From the NCBI GenBank assembly GCA_001184405.1, contig LFMX01000002.1, positions 1 through 64,000 on the forward strand: a stretch of DNA of 64,000 nt, given 5' to 3'. This document shows positions 10,450 through 20,042 of this stretch, in pieces. The notes beneath the pieces are model-generated. The model searched no databases. It was not told where the DNA came from and worked only from the letters and a program-made list of their open reading frames with translations. The translations under genes and the position numbers were made by a program. The DNA comes from Candidatus Burkholderia humilis (lineage in GTDB: Bacteria; Pseudomonadota; Gammaproteobacteria; Burkholderiales; Burkholderiaceae). Position 1 is the first letter of the stretch; each line of letters opens with the position of its first letter.

Positions 10450-11402
10450 ATGCGCGCAGTCCCACTTTTGACCTCGCTCGCTGCCTCATTGACCGTAAGC
10501 GCTTGCGGCGCGGATGCCCTGTCGTCCACGCAAAAAGCCTCGGCCTTGCCGAGAATCGTCGCGCATCGCGGCGGCGCGGCCGACTTCCCCGAGAACACGT
10601 TGCTAGCGATTCAAGGCGCGCTGGAACATCGCGCGGACGCGATCTGGCTCACGGTTCAGCTCACGCGCGACGGCGTGCCGGTGCTGTATCGCCCGGCGGA
10701 TTTGTCCGCGAATACGGACGGCAAAGGTCCGGTCGCCAACCTGGATCTCGCGACGCTGCAAACGCTGAACGCAGGCTGGAACTTCGCACAGACCGATACC
10801 AACGGCGCGCGGACGTATCCGTATCGCGCGCATCCGCTGCGCATTCCGACGCTTGCGCAGGCGTTGCGCACCATCGGCGCGTTCGTGCCCGTCATGCTCG
10901 ATATGAAAGCGTTGCCCGCCGAACCGCAGGCCGCCGCCGTCGCGCGCATCTTGCGTGAAGAAAACGCCTTCGATCGCGTGCTGATCTATTCGACCGATGC
11001 CGCTTATCAGTCCGCATTCGCCGCGTATCCCGAAGCAAGGCGCTTCGAATCACGCGATGCCACGCGCAATCGGCTTGCCACCGTCGCGCTCGCGCATACG
11101 TGCGCCGCGCTGCCGCCCGCCGGCAGGAGTGCGTTCGAATACGCAACGCACGAAAGATGGAGTTGACCGAGACCTTCACGCTCGGCGAGGCGCGTTCGCC
11201 GAGCGTGAAGCTCTGGACGCGCGATGCCGTCGCGTGCTTTCAGTCGCAGGGCGCGACGCATATCGTCGCGATCGGCATCGACAATGCTGAGGACTATCGC
11301 ACGGCGGCGTGTTTGGGTATCGACGCGGTGTTGATCGATTCGCCGAAGCAGATGCAGTCGATCAAAGCGAATATGCCGATGCCGCTGCAATGCACGCCCT
11401 AG
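10450..11402 (+). pseudogene. secreted glycerophosphodiester phosphodiesterase, frameshifted
   Basis: GDPD family enzymes hydrolyse glycerophosphodiesters to glycerol-3-phosphate. The start is MRAVPLLTSLAASLTVSACG, a signal/lipoprotein-type N-terminus. The catalytic start motif is RIVAHRGGAADFPENT, with the metal/acid region VQLTRDGVPVLYR (the family often has HD or D at VxxTKDGVPV). The frame breaks near 11150: SAFEYATHERWS then stop, while KMELTETFTLGEARSPSV and the C-terminal strand-helix pieces (THIVAIGIDNAEDYR, CLGIDAVLIDSP) continue in another frame to the stop at 11402. Several bases are extra around the breakpoint. About one fifth of the barrel is lost, so activity is unlikely. The stop overlaps that of the convergent Anbu gene (CTAG, 11399-11402). 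Confidence 0.85.
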
Positions 11403-12250
11403 GCGGCGTTACTGCTCCGGCGCGCGGTGTGGTTCATGTCTTCGGCGAGCGTCTGTGCGGGCGAATCCGTGTTCCCCCGCAGATCGCCGATAACGAGCCG
11501 CGGCACCGCCGCGCGTGCCTGTTCGCGCGGGCACAGCGGCACATTGCCGAGATCCGTCCACGACGGATTCGGAATCTCCGCGAAGATCTGACGCAAGCGC
11601 TCGCCCCAGGTGCGATGAATCGCCTGGTAATACGTGCTGTCGTTATCCAGCGTGGCAAAGCGCGTGACGCGCAACGCGTCCTTCTCATACACCAGCAGAC
11701 CGAGCGGCAGACCGACGGAAAGATTCGAGCGCAGCGTCGAATCCATCGAAATGAGCGCGCATTTGGCGGCTTCATCGAGCGGCGAAGCCGGCGTGATCAC
11801 GCGGTCGATGATCGGCTTGCCGTACTTCGATTCGCCGATCTGAAAGTACGGCGACACGCGCGTCGACTCGATGAAATTGCCCGCAGCGTAAATCATGAAC
11901 AAACGCGGCGGCTGACCGGCGATCTGCCCGCCGAGGATAAAGCTACAATTGAAATCGACGCTGAATTCCGCGAGCGACAGCGCATCGCCGACGATACGCG
12001 CGGCTTCCGCCATCGTGGAGGCACTATAAAGCGTGGGCGCGTCGGGATCGGTCGGCTCGGCAAGCAGATGCGTGACCGCCTGCGTCAACGCGAGATTGCC
12101 GACCGCCAGCAGCACGAGCACGCGCTCGCCGGGGTGCTCGTAGACACCCATCTTGCGCGCGGCGCTCACGTGATCCACGCCGGCGTTGGTGCGCGTGTCG
12201 GACAGGAACACGAGGCCCTCGTCCACGCACAGTCCCACGCAATAAGTCAT
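11399..12250 (-). CDS. Anbu-type proteasome homologue (peptidase T1-like)
   Basis: A 283-residue protein starting MTYCVGLCVDEGLVFLSDTR. After Met removal it exposes Thr as the first residue, the expected Ntn-hydrolase nucleophile, and the SDTRTNAGVDHVS segment is typical of Anbu. Also visible are RVLVLLAVGNLALTQAV and FILGGQIAGQPPRLFMIYAAGNFIE (split here for length: FILGGQIAGQ, PPRLFMIYAAG). The Met at 12250 is chosen over an upstream Met because it yields the N-terminal Thr. Anbu assembles into helical or ring-like particles and often sits with transglutaminase and ATP-grasp genes. Those partners are not adjacent here. The gene is intact. It ends tail to tail with the broken GDPD gene, sharing a CTAG. 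Confidence 0.9.
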   Translation of the reverse strand: MTYCVGLCVDEGLVFLSDTRTNAGVDHVSAARKMGVYEHPGERVLVLLAVGNLALTQAVTHLLAEPTDPDAPTLYSASTMAEAARIVGDALSLAEFSVDFNCSFILGGQIAGQPPRLFMIYAAGNFIESTRVSPYFQIGESKYGKPIIDRVITPASPLDEAAKCALISMDSTLRSNLSVGLPLGLLVYEKDALRVTRFATLDNDSTYYQAIHRTWGERLRQIFAEIPNPSWTDLGNVPLCPREQARAAVPRLVIGDLRGNTDSPAQTLAEDMNHTARRSSNAA

Positions 12251-12392
12251 GTCGATCCGTCCTGAAACAAGCAAACTCGTATTGTACTGACGCATTTCGT
12301 GTGACGCATTCGGCATGCCGCGCTTTCACGATGCGTGTAATCGTTATATCGCGTCATATCGGCCGATGCGCTTTGCGCTAGACTCAGCGGCT

Positions 12393-13942
12393 ATGCATGA
12401 ACACACCTTCGAATCCGACGCGCTCGCCGATGCCCTGCTCGCTGGCCTCGCGCGTCCGATCGTTTTCGTCGATCTGGAAACCACCGGCAGCGATGCCACC
12501 GCGGACCGCATCACCGAAATCGGCGTGGTGGAAGCGAGCACGGCGGGCATCGAGCGCTGGAGCGTGCTAGTCGATCCGGGCATGCCAGTGCCACCGTTCA
12601 TCGAGCGTCTGACGGGTATCGACGACAGCATGTTACGCGGGCAGCCCACGTTCGAATCGCTGGCGCCCGCGCTTGCGGAACGGCTGCACGGCAAGCTCTT
12701 CGTCGCGCACAACGCGCGCTTCGACTACGGCTTTCTGAAGAACGAATTTCGTCGCGCGGGGCTGACGTTTCGCGCCGATACGCTGTGCACGGTGCGCTTG
12801 TCGCGCGCGCTCTTTCCATCAGTCGAAAGACATGGGCTCGATGCGCTCATCGCGCATCTGAATCTCGCGCCCGAAAGACGCCATCGCGCGCTCGCGGACG
12901 CCGATTTGCTGTGGCAGTTCTGGCAGAAGATTCACGCGCTGTATTCGCAAGATCTCGTCGATGCCGCCGTCAAGACGCTGATCAAGCGCGCGAGTTTGCC
13001 CACCGCGTTACCCGAAGGCGCGCTCGAAGCGCTGCCATCGACGCCCGGCGTGTATATCTTCATGGCGACGATGAAGCGCCGCTCTATGTCGGCAAGAGCC
13101 TCAATCTGAAGCAGCGCGTGGCGTCGCATTTCGCGGGCGATCATCGGCTGGCAAAGGACTTGTCGATCTCGCAGACGATTCGGCGTATCGAACATCATGA
13201 GACCGTTGGCGAACTCGGCGCGTTGCTGCTCGAAGCGAAACTCGTAAAGGATTTGAAGCCCTTGCACAACCGCATGCTCAAGCGCGCGTCGGGCGCGTGT
13301 GCGTGGCAATGGATTCCGGGTGCGCATGCGCCTGAACTGCTACGCGCGAGCAAACGCGATCTATCGCGCGAAGGTCATCTTTATGGCGTGTTTTCATCGC
13401 GCGGCAAAGCGCTGGCTTTTTTGCGTCATCTCGCAGATGAACACAATCTCTGTCACGCCACGCTCGGCCTCGAAAAATCCACGCGCGGCTGCTTCGGCTT
13501 TCAGGTCAAGCGATGCCTCGGCGCATGCGCGGACGCCGAAGCGATCGCAGATCATGCGACGCGCGCGCTCATCGCGCTCGACCCTGTGAAGCTCGTGCGC
13601 TGGCCACATGAAGGGCCAATCGCGATCGTCGAACGCGATGAGCATACGAATCGCGAAGCGTGGCATGTGATCGACCGATGGTGCTACATCGGCACCTGCG
13701 CAACGCGCGATGACATCGCAACCTTGCTTTCGTCCGCGACAGACGCACGTCCGTTCGATGCCGACGTGTACGCGTTGATCGCGAAGCGCCTCGCATCCGG
13801 ACAACTCGAATGGATCGCGTGCGATGCGCGGCCTGCATTCACGCTCACTTCGCAAGTCTCAGCGCCTTCGGTACAAAAGCGTTCGACTTCTTCACGTGCG
13901 CGCCCAAAGAACAACATCGATCAATTCGCGTTGATGCTTTAA
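12393..13942 (+). pseudogene. DEDDh exonuclease / GIY-YIG (Cho/UvrC-like) fusion, frameshifted between domains
   Basis: The N-terminal half is a DnaQ-like 3'-5' exonuclease: FVDLETTGSDATADRITEIG (Exo I DxE), HNARFDYGFLKNEF (Exo II), and HRALADADLLWQF (Exo III HxxxxD). The C-terminal half is a GIY-YIG nuclease as in UvrC/Cho: GVY, then LYVGKSLNLKQRVASHF, with the ELGALLLEAKLVKDLKPLHN segment. A single base is missing near 13063 (GVYIFM instead of GVYIFHGDDEAP), exactly where the second domain begins. The exonuclease could still be made alone (about 239 residues), but the fusion cannot. The start at 12393 gives MHEHTFESD. The stop shares a TTAA with the convergent SDR gene. Confidence 0.9.
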
Positions 13943-14682
13943 GCCAGCCCGCCGTTCGCGCGCAAGCTTTGTCCGTTGACCCAAGCCGCATCCGGCCCGA
14001 CGAGAAACGCCACGACCGATGCAATATCGTCGGGCTGTCCGAGCCGTTCGAGCGGCGGCATCTTCGAGAAACTGGCGATCTGCTCGTCCGTCTTGCCCTC
14101 CAGAAACAGCGATGTCGCCACCGGTCCCAGCACAACCGTATTCACCGTGATATTGCGTCCGCGCAGTTCCTTTGCGCACACCAGCGCGAGCGCTTCGACC
14201 GCTGCTTTCGTCGCGTTGTAGATCGCGTAACCGGGCAGCTTCAGCGCGAGCCTCGTGCTCGAAAAATTGACGATGCGTCCGCCATCGTTCATGCGCGCTG
14301 CGGCTTCGCGCATCGTGTTGAACGTGCCGCGCACGTTGATATCGAAGATGCGATCGTAGGCCGCGTCGCTCGTGTCGGCGAGCGGCGGCGTCGAGAGCAC
14401 GCCCGCGTTGTTGACGATCGCATCGACCTTGCCGAGTTGCGCTTCGACTGCATCGAACATACGGTGCACATCGTCCGATTTGGCGACATCCGCTTTCACC
14501 GCGAGCGCTGCGCTGCCCGCTGCGCACAGTTCATCGGCGAGCGCGTCTGCTTCCTTCGCGCTCGATGCATAGTTGATCGCGACCGCAAAGCCTTCCTTTG
14601 CCAGCCGACGCGCAATCGCCGCACCAATGCCACGCGATGCGCCCGTCACGATTGCCACGCGCTTCTTTTCCGTCTGATTCAT
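13939..14682 (-). CDS. SDR-family NAD(P)-dependent oxidoreductase
   Basis: A 247-residue classical short-chain dehydrogenase. It shows the cofactor motif TGASRGIG near residues 13-20, NNAG (about 90), the catalytic Ser in FSSTRLALKLPG and the YNATK active-site pair (YxxxK). The C-terminal NGQSLRANGG is typical of FabG-like sugar/ketone reductases. The start ATG (14682) has GAGGAACGG upstream and is preferred to 14721, which would lie inside the inverted repeat. The gene is divergent from a LysR-type gene, the usual arrangement for a regulator and its target. The substrate cannot be deduced. Intact. Confidence 0.92.
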   Translation of the reverse strand: MNQTEKKRVAIVTGASRGIGAAIARRLAKEGFAVAINYASSAKEADALADELCAAGSAALAVKADVAKSDDVHRMFDAVEAQLGKVDAIVNNAGVLSTPPLADTSDAAYDRIFDINVRGTFNTMREAAARMNDGGRIVNFSSTRLALKLPGYAIYNATKAAVEALALVCAKELRGRNITVNTVVLGPVATSLFLEGKTDEQIASFSKMPPLERLGQPDDIASVVAFLVGPDAAWVNGQSLRANGGLA

Positions 14683-14694
14683 GATGCCGTTCCT

Positions 14695-14739
14695 CAAAGT
14701 AAGTGATTCGATGAACAGCATGATGAATCACTTACTTTG
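14695..14739. promoter_or_regulatory. perfect 15-bp inverted repeat between SDR and lysR
   Basis: CAAAGTAAGTGATTC (14695-14709) and GAATCACTTACTTTG (14725-14739) are exact reverse complements separated by 15 bases. It lies 13 bp upstream of the SDR start and 77 bp upstream of the lysR start. It could be an operator for a dimeric regulator or an mRNA leader hairpin. Confidence 0.75.
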
Positions 14740-14815
14740 AGCGATCATCGTGCGCGGCTTAGTATCATCGTTCCAGTTGCTTTAACAATCGCTCTTTATT
14801 TGGACCTTGCCCGAC

Positions 14816-15708
14816 ATGGATCGCTTTCAGGAAATGCAGGTGTTCGTGCGCATTGCGGAACGGCATAGCTTTACGCAAACCACCGATGATTTGCAGATGC
14901 CGCGCGCCACCGTCACCAACTTGATGAAGCGCATGGAAGAGCGGCTCGGCGCGCGGCTGCTCGAACGCACGACGCGCACCGTGCGGCTCACGCATGACGG
15001 CGAGGAACACTATCGGCGCTGCGTGCGGCTGATCGCCGATCTGGAAGAAGCAGAAGGCTCGTTCAGGCACGCAGCGCCGAAAGGGTTATTGCGCGTGAAT
15101 CTGCAAGGCACGCTGGCACGGCATTTCATCGTGCCGGAATTGCCCGCGTTCATGGCGCGTTATCGCAGATCGAACTGCATGTGGGCGAAGATGATCGCCT
15201 CGTCGATCTCGTGCGTGAAGGCGTGGATTGCGTGCTGCGCCGGCACGCTGCAGGATTCGTCGATGATCGGACGGCGCGTTGCATTGCTCGAACAAGTGAC
15301 GCCGGCGAGTCCGTCTTATCTCGAACGACACGGCATGCCCGGCGATCTCGATTCGCTCGCGTCACATCGCGCGGTGAATTATGTATCGAGCGCGACGGGT
15401 CGCGTCATACCGCTGGAGTTCACGTTGAGCGAAGGCGTGCAGGCCGTCGAGTTGCCCGCGTCGATTTCGGTGACGGGCGTCGAGCTTTATACGCAGGCCG
15501 CGCGCTTGCGGGACTCGGCATCGTTCAGGTGCCGCGTTATCACATCGACGATGCACTCGCAGATGGCCGGCTGCACGCGCTGCTGCCGCATCTTCCGCCA
15601 CCGCCGATGCCCATTTCCGTGCTGTATCCGCATAATCGGCAGTTATCGGCACGTGTGCGGGTTTTTGCGGACTGGCTTAGCACGCTCTTTCAAAAGGCGA
15701 ATGCTTAG
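14816..15708 (+). pseudogene. LysR-type transcriptional regulator, multiple frameshifts
   Basis: The N-terminal winged HTH is intact: MDRFQEMQVFVRIAERHSFT, then MPRATVTNLMKRMEERLGAR and LLERTTRTVRLTHDGE. In the effector domain the frame is lost near 15165 (FMARYRRSNCM for a Y-PQIELHVGEDD-type sequence, which reads as GEDDRLVDLVREGVDCVLR in another frame). It returns near 15240 (AGTLQDSSMIGRR), and is lost again near 15505 (QAARLRDS versus LGIVQVPRYHIDDALADG). The proper C-terminus VRVFADWLSTLFQKANA ends at 15708. At least three indels make this non-functional as a full regulator, although a DNA-binding fragment could still be made. It is divergent from the intact SDR gene. Confidence 0.9.
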
Positions 15709-15709
15709 C

Positions 15710-15751
15710 AAAAAACAAAGAGGCCAGTTCCTTCAAAGAAAACTGGCCTCT
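15710..15751 (-). terminator. terminator of the HU-H1 gene
   Basis: AGAGGCCAGTT (15719-15729) pairs with AACTGGCCTCT (15741-15751). On the minus strand the stem is followed by TTTG and a six-T run (A run at 15710-15715 on the plus strand). It ends the minus-strand HU gene and may also stop the lysR remnant. Confidence 0.8.
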
Positions 15752-15811
15752 CATCTTTAGGTTTCGATCCCGATGATGGAATCGAAACCTTAAACGCCAG
15801 AGCTTAAAAAT

Positions 15812-16282
15812 TTAAGCCGCTGCGTCCTTCAGCTTCTTCAGCGCACGTGCCTTGATGCGCACGCTTGCCGGCTTGGCCGGGAACCAGCGCTCTGCGCCCG
15901 TGAACGGATCTTTGCCGAAGCGCTTCTTCTTCGCCGGCACGGCTTGCGCCGAGATCTTCAACAGGCCCGACAGCGTGAATTCGCCTGCGCCCTTCTTGTG
16001 GACCGAGCCGAGGATCGTGTCTTCGAGCGCGACCAGCACAGCCTTGACTGGCTTCACATCAACATCGGCACGTTCAGCAAGGTGTGCAGCGAGCGACGCC
16101 TTGGTGAAAGTGTCCTTGATCGGCGACGGAGCGCCCGCGGTTTTCTTCGCGGCTACGGCGGTCTTGGTGGCGGGTACTTTCTTGGCAGCAACTTTCGTAG
16201 CTGCCTTCTTGGCGACAGCGGTCTTCACCGCAGCTTTTTTGGCCGGGGCTTTCTTGGCAGCGGTTTTAGCGGAAGTCGGCAT
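15812..16282 (-). CDS. HU-family DNA-binding protein with histone H1-like Lys/Ala tail
   Basis: A 156-residue protein. Residues 1-50 are almost only Lys, Ala, Val and Thr (AKKAPAKKAAVKTAVAKKAA and similar), like eukaryotic H1 tails and bacterial HctA or mycobacterial HupB. Residues from about 55 (IKDTFTKASLAAHLAERADV) form an HU/IHF-like domain with the GEFTLSGLLKISAQAVPAKK beta region and KDPFTGAERWFPAKPAS arm. Such tailed HU proteins are common in Burkholderia and Bordetella and compact DNA. The start at 16282 follows AGGAGAAAC. Intact, with its own terminator. Confidence 0.93.
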   Translation of the reverse strand: MPTSAKTAAKKAPAKKAAVKTAVAKKAATKVAAKKVPATKTAVAAKKTAGAPSPIKDTFTKASLAAHLAERADVDVKPVKAVLVALEDTILGSVHKKGAGEFTLSGLLKISAQAVPAKKKRFGKDPFTGAERWFPAKPASVRIKARALKKLKDAAA

Positions 16283-16514
16283 GTTTCTCCTACACCTGTG
16301 TTGGTCAGTGATAGCTGATGACTGAATACGTTCGCTCGATTGCGGTCGTATCACGCCGGATTCTACATAGGCCAGACGCGTTCGTGCGAGTCTTTTGCAC
16401 TTTTATATCGTTTTTCTAGGGAGTTTTCGTGGTGTGGCGTGCACAGGTGAGCGTCTTCGGGATACGTTTGAATCGAAATAGCACTTAAAACATGGATCGA
16501 AAGCATGCTTTGCG

Positions 16515-17231
16515 TCATGCATCGATCGGTTTGCTAATGTGCGCGATAAGCGGATAGTGATCCGATGCGACACGCGAGAGCGGCGTGCAATGCACATCGA
16601 CACGCATCAACCGTTCACCCGGATGCACCCAGATGCGATCCAGCGCAAAGAGCGGATAGCGCGTCGGAAACGTACGCAATGCGCTCGCACGATGAAAGTG
16701 CGTGACGAGACGCCGCAGCGTGCGGCCATAAACAAACCTCTCGTTCAGATCGCCGAGCAGGATGATGGGCAGCGCGGATGTATCGAAGGTCTGGAGCACT
16801 TGCTCCACCTGTGCGCGTCTTTCGCTCGATGCCAGCCCGAGATGCGTCGCCACGACGCGCCATGTTTCGCCATTGCAATCGATATCGGCATCGAGCGCGC
16901 CGCGCGGTTCGCGGCTCCTGAACGACAGATCGAGCGTGCGCACCGCATTGCCGTAGCGGCGTTGCGGCGTATCGAGCGTCGGGCCGGCGACCGCATGCAG
17001 ATTCGTCATGCGTTGCAACACATCGGGTGAACCGGTTCCGCCCAGCGGCACTTCCTGCAGCGCGAAGATGTCGGCATCGATTTCGGGAAGCACTTCGTCG
17101 ATGCGTTCCGGCGCGAACTTGCCGTCGATGCCCACCGCCGCATGCAGGTTGTAAGTCGCGATGCGCAACTCGCGTTCGCGCACACTGTTCATGCTGTTTC
17201 GATCGATGCTGGCGTCGTGCATCAACGTCAT
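16515..17231 (-). CDS. endonuclease/exonuclease/phosphatase (EEP) family protein
   Basis: 238 residues with the EEP (DNase I-like) signatures: LRIATYNLHAAVGIDGKF, DIFALQEVPLG (catalytic Glu), VVATHLGLASSERRAQVEQ, LLGDLNER (DxN) and SDHYPLIAHI (SDH). The start codon ATG (17231) overlaps the stop of the upstream PLD/VTT gene as ATGA, indicating translational coupling. This pairing with a phospholipase-D/SNARE-associated gene is common in proteobacteria and suggests a membrane phosphodiester role. Between GNAV and RTLDLSF the family normally has a few more residues (a strand like LSRYP), so a short in-frame deletion is possible. Otherwise open and complete. Confidence 0.82.
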   Translation of the reverse strand: MTLMHDASIDRNSMNSVRERELRIATYNLHAAVGIDGKFAPERIDEVLPEIDADIFALQEVPLGGTGSPDVLQRMTNLHAVAGPTLDTPQRRYGNAVRTLDLSFRSREPRGALDADIDCNGETWRVVATHLGLASSERRAQVEQVLQTFDTSALPIILLGDLNERFVYGRTLRRLVTHFHRASALRTFPTRYPLFALDRIWVHPGERLMRVDVHCTPLSRVASDHYPLIAHISKPIDA

Positions 17232-18736
17232 GAATTGACCTCGTCTTTGCGGCTCGATGAAGATGAATCCGCTGCGTCGCGCGGCGATGCATCGCGCTCG
17301 CGCAGGCCGCGCATACGGCTCACGCGCTGGGCTTCGTCGCTGGCGCACGGCTTGTCGGCATCGCTGGGCGCGCCTTCTTTTGCGTGCGTTTTGCCGGGCG
17401 CGCCGAGAAAGCGCTGCAACAGCATCGACAAGCCGATCAGCACGGCGCCGATGCCGATCAACACCGCGAACGAGCCGACCGTCGGATGCCGCAAGGACGC
17501 CACGAACTGATGCGCGAACGCCATGGTGAGAAAGATGCCCGGTCCCATGCCGAGGATGGTGCCGATCATGAAATCACGCATGCGAATATGCGATGCACCC
17601 GCCACGAGATTGACGATGGCGAACGGCGCAACCGGCAGCAAGCGCAACACGACGACCGCAACGATGCCGCGCTTGGCCACGCGTTCGCTCAGGCGATTCA
17701 CGCGCGCGCCCGCGAGTTTGCGCACGGCATCGCGCCCGAGCCAGTTGCCGATGTGAAAAGACGCCGCCGCCGCGATCGTCGTGCCGACGAGCGCATACGT
17801 GCCGCCCCACGCCGCGCCGAACACAATGCCCATTGTCGCGATCAGCAACGTGACTGGCACGGACATGACCGCCGCCGTGACATACGCGAGCACGATCCAC
17901 ACCGGCGCGAGCGGCAGCGACTGCACATCGCGCGTGGCGTTGGTCAGCGACTTGAGATTGAGGTAATCGCCGAGCGGCGTCCAGTGCCACAATCCCGCGA
18001 CGCCGACCACGAGCAACGCGAGCACGCTGAGCGCCGCGTATCGACCGATCAGCGGACGCGTCCTTTCCTTGGGCACGAATTGATCGACGAGTTCATCGGC
18101 GGCGATCGGCGTTTCGGGATCGATCAAGGCATCGGTCGGAATGAGCTGATCGAGTTCCGGCGACACTTCCGGATCGAGTTCGATCAGCGTGCGATGCTCG
18201 TCGCGGTCACGTTGCAGCACGCCGATCGCGGCGTTCATGCTGCATCGCGCATCGCGTTCACGCACCACGTCATCCACATCGCAGCCGAGATGTTCGGCAA
18301 GCAACGTATCGCGCATCCGGGCGATCGCGTGACGAATACGCGCATCGGCGCCGGCATCGATGGAGACATTGCATTCGCTGTCGAGCACCATCGAGCGATT
18401 GTTCAAATTCGCGGAACCGACGATCAGCAATTCATCGTCGACGATCATCAGCTTGCTATGCACGTTGATGATCTGATCGCCGAGATCGGGCACGCTCGGA
18501 CTCATCAGGCGATAACGTCCGTGCGTGTCCGCCTGCTTCAGAATGGTGTGCAGACGCGAACGCAGCACGCCCATCGTCACTTCCAGCAGCCAGCCGCTCT
18601 GATTGCGCGGCACGACGATCGCGAGATCGGGACCGTCCTCGCGCGCGAGCGACTCCGATAACGCCGCGCCGATCGAGCCCGACGTGAAATACTGGTTCTC
18701 GATATAGATGCTGCTTCGCGCGCGCGCAATCGCATC
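17228..18736 (-). pseudogene. phospholipase D / VTT-domain membrane protein, 5' end lost
   Basis: The readable part begins near 18736 (RDAIARARSSIYIENQYFTS) and holds the second PLD domain: the HSKLMIVDD HxK-x4-D motif, then GSANLNNRS. A linker and a VTT/DedA-type (SNARE-associated) membrane domain with several helices follow (LAYVTAAVMSVPVTLLIATM, FGAAWGGTYALVGTT, VVVLRLLPVAPFAIVNLVAG). The first HKD domain and the start are absent; the sequence upstream belongs to an aldo/keto reductase on the other strand. Since PLD enzymes need two HKD motifs, this is a 5'-truncated remnant, although its remaining frame is undamaged. Its stop overlaps the EEP start. Confidence 0.87.
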
Positions 18737-19325
18737 TCGTGTGCGCGGGGAAAATCCGCTATACGAGGGTATCGAATTTTTCGGGCTGGCATCTGCAGAA
18801 ATCGCTCGATGTCGCGAGCCACTACGGTTATCCGCGCTATGTCGCGAATCAGACCTACTATTCGCTGATCGGCCGCGATTACGAGTGGGAACTGATGCCG
18901 CTCGGGCTCGATCAGGGCGTCGGCGCGATTGTCTGGAGTCCGCTCGGCTGGGGACGGCTGACGGGCAAAATCCGGCGCGGGTAGCCGCTGCCGGCATCGA
19001 GCCGGCTGCATAAAACGGCCGATATGGGGCCGCCGGTGCCGGAGGAATATCTTATCGCGTTATCGATGCGCTCGATGCTATCGCCGAGGAAACCGGCAAG
19101 ACGGTGCCGCAGATCGCGCTGAACTGGCTGCTGCAACGGCCGACGGTTGCAACGGTGTTGATCGGCGCGCGAAACGAGGAACAGTTGCGGCAGAACCTCG
19201 GCGCGGTCGGCTGGAATCTGACGCCGGAGCAGGTCAAAATGCTCGATGAAGCCAGCACCGCGCGCCCGGCGTATCCGTACTGGCATCAGCATGGATTTGA
19301 GGAGCGCAATCCGTTTCCTGTCTAA
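18736..19325 (+). pseudogene. aldo/keto reductase remnant, 5' truncated with nonsense and frameshift
   Basis: The C-terminal two thirds of an AKR (YajO/YghZ-like) is readable: AGKIRYTRVSNFSGWHLQKS, YYSLIGRDYEWELMPLGLDQ, IVWSPLGWGRLTGKIRRG. At 18982-18984 a TAG replaces an expected CAG (RRG-stop-PLPAASRLHKTADMG). Near 19053 one base is missing in EEYL-YRVIDALDAI. The end (TVPQIALNWLLQRPTVATVL, IGARNEEQLRQNLGAVGWNL) is in another frame and stops at 19325. The N-terminal third with the catalytic Tyr is missing. It abuts a PLD gene on the opposite strand that has also lost its 5' end. Confidence 0.88.
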
Positions 19326-19428
19326 TCCAGAAAGCGTACCGGAAGGCTTCTGACAGACTGTACCGGTACTATACCGCTTAACGTCCGTACACTTGGTGCT
19401 CATCGAACCCGTCATTTCGGAGAGCGCC

Positions 19429-20042
19429 ATGCCACCGTCTTTACTCGACGCCCTTCCCGCCGCCGCGCTCTTCGCGCTCGTGTGAGCATCACGCCCGGTC
19501 TAAACAACACCATGTTGCTCGCCTCGGGCGTCAATTTCGGCCTCAAACGGACCTTGCCACACGTGCTCGGCATCAGTGCGGGTATGGCGCTTTTGATGAT
19601 GGCGGCCGGACTCGGACTCGCCCAGGCGTTCGAACGTTTGCCGTGGCTTTACACCGCGCTCGAAACGTTGAGCGTCGCGTATCTGCTTTATCTCGCGTGG
19701 AAGATCGGCACGTCGTCGTCCGTGCAGATGCGCAAAGCCGAGCGTCGCCCGATGCGCTTTTACGAAGCCATCGCGTTTCAATGGATCAATCCCAAAGCGT
19801 GGATGATGGAGCTCACCGCTGCGACCACGATTCATTTGCACGCGAGTCTTTCGCTCAACGCTGCGCTGATGTCGGCTGTGTTCGTTGTGATCGGCTTGCC
19901 GTGCATTACGGCGTGGGCTGCGTTCGGCATATCGTTGCGGCGCTTTCTTGCGGATACGCGCCGGCTGCGCATGTTCAATCTCACGATAGCTGCGCTGCTC
20001 GTGTTATCGCTGTATCCGATCGTTGCGCGCTTCTTTGCTTAA
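19429..20042 (+). pseudogene. LysE-family amino-acid exporter, early frameshift
   Basis: The native start MPPSLLDALPAAALFALV at 19429 runs into TGA because one base is missing near 19484 (the family continues SSITPGPNN). The rest is open in the next frame: SITPGLNNTMLLASGVNFGL, then five hydrophobic helices typical of RhtB/LysE proteins and the conserved FQWINPKAWMM. A GTG at 19482 could restart translation but would leave out half of the first helix, and the conserved P in TPGPN is Leu. I therefore call it a pseudogene with moderate certainty. Confidence 0.8.
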
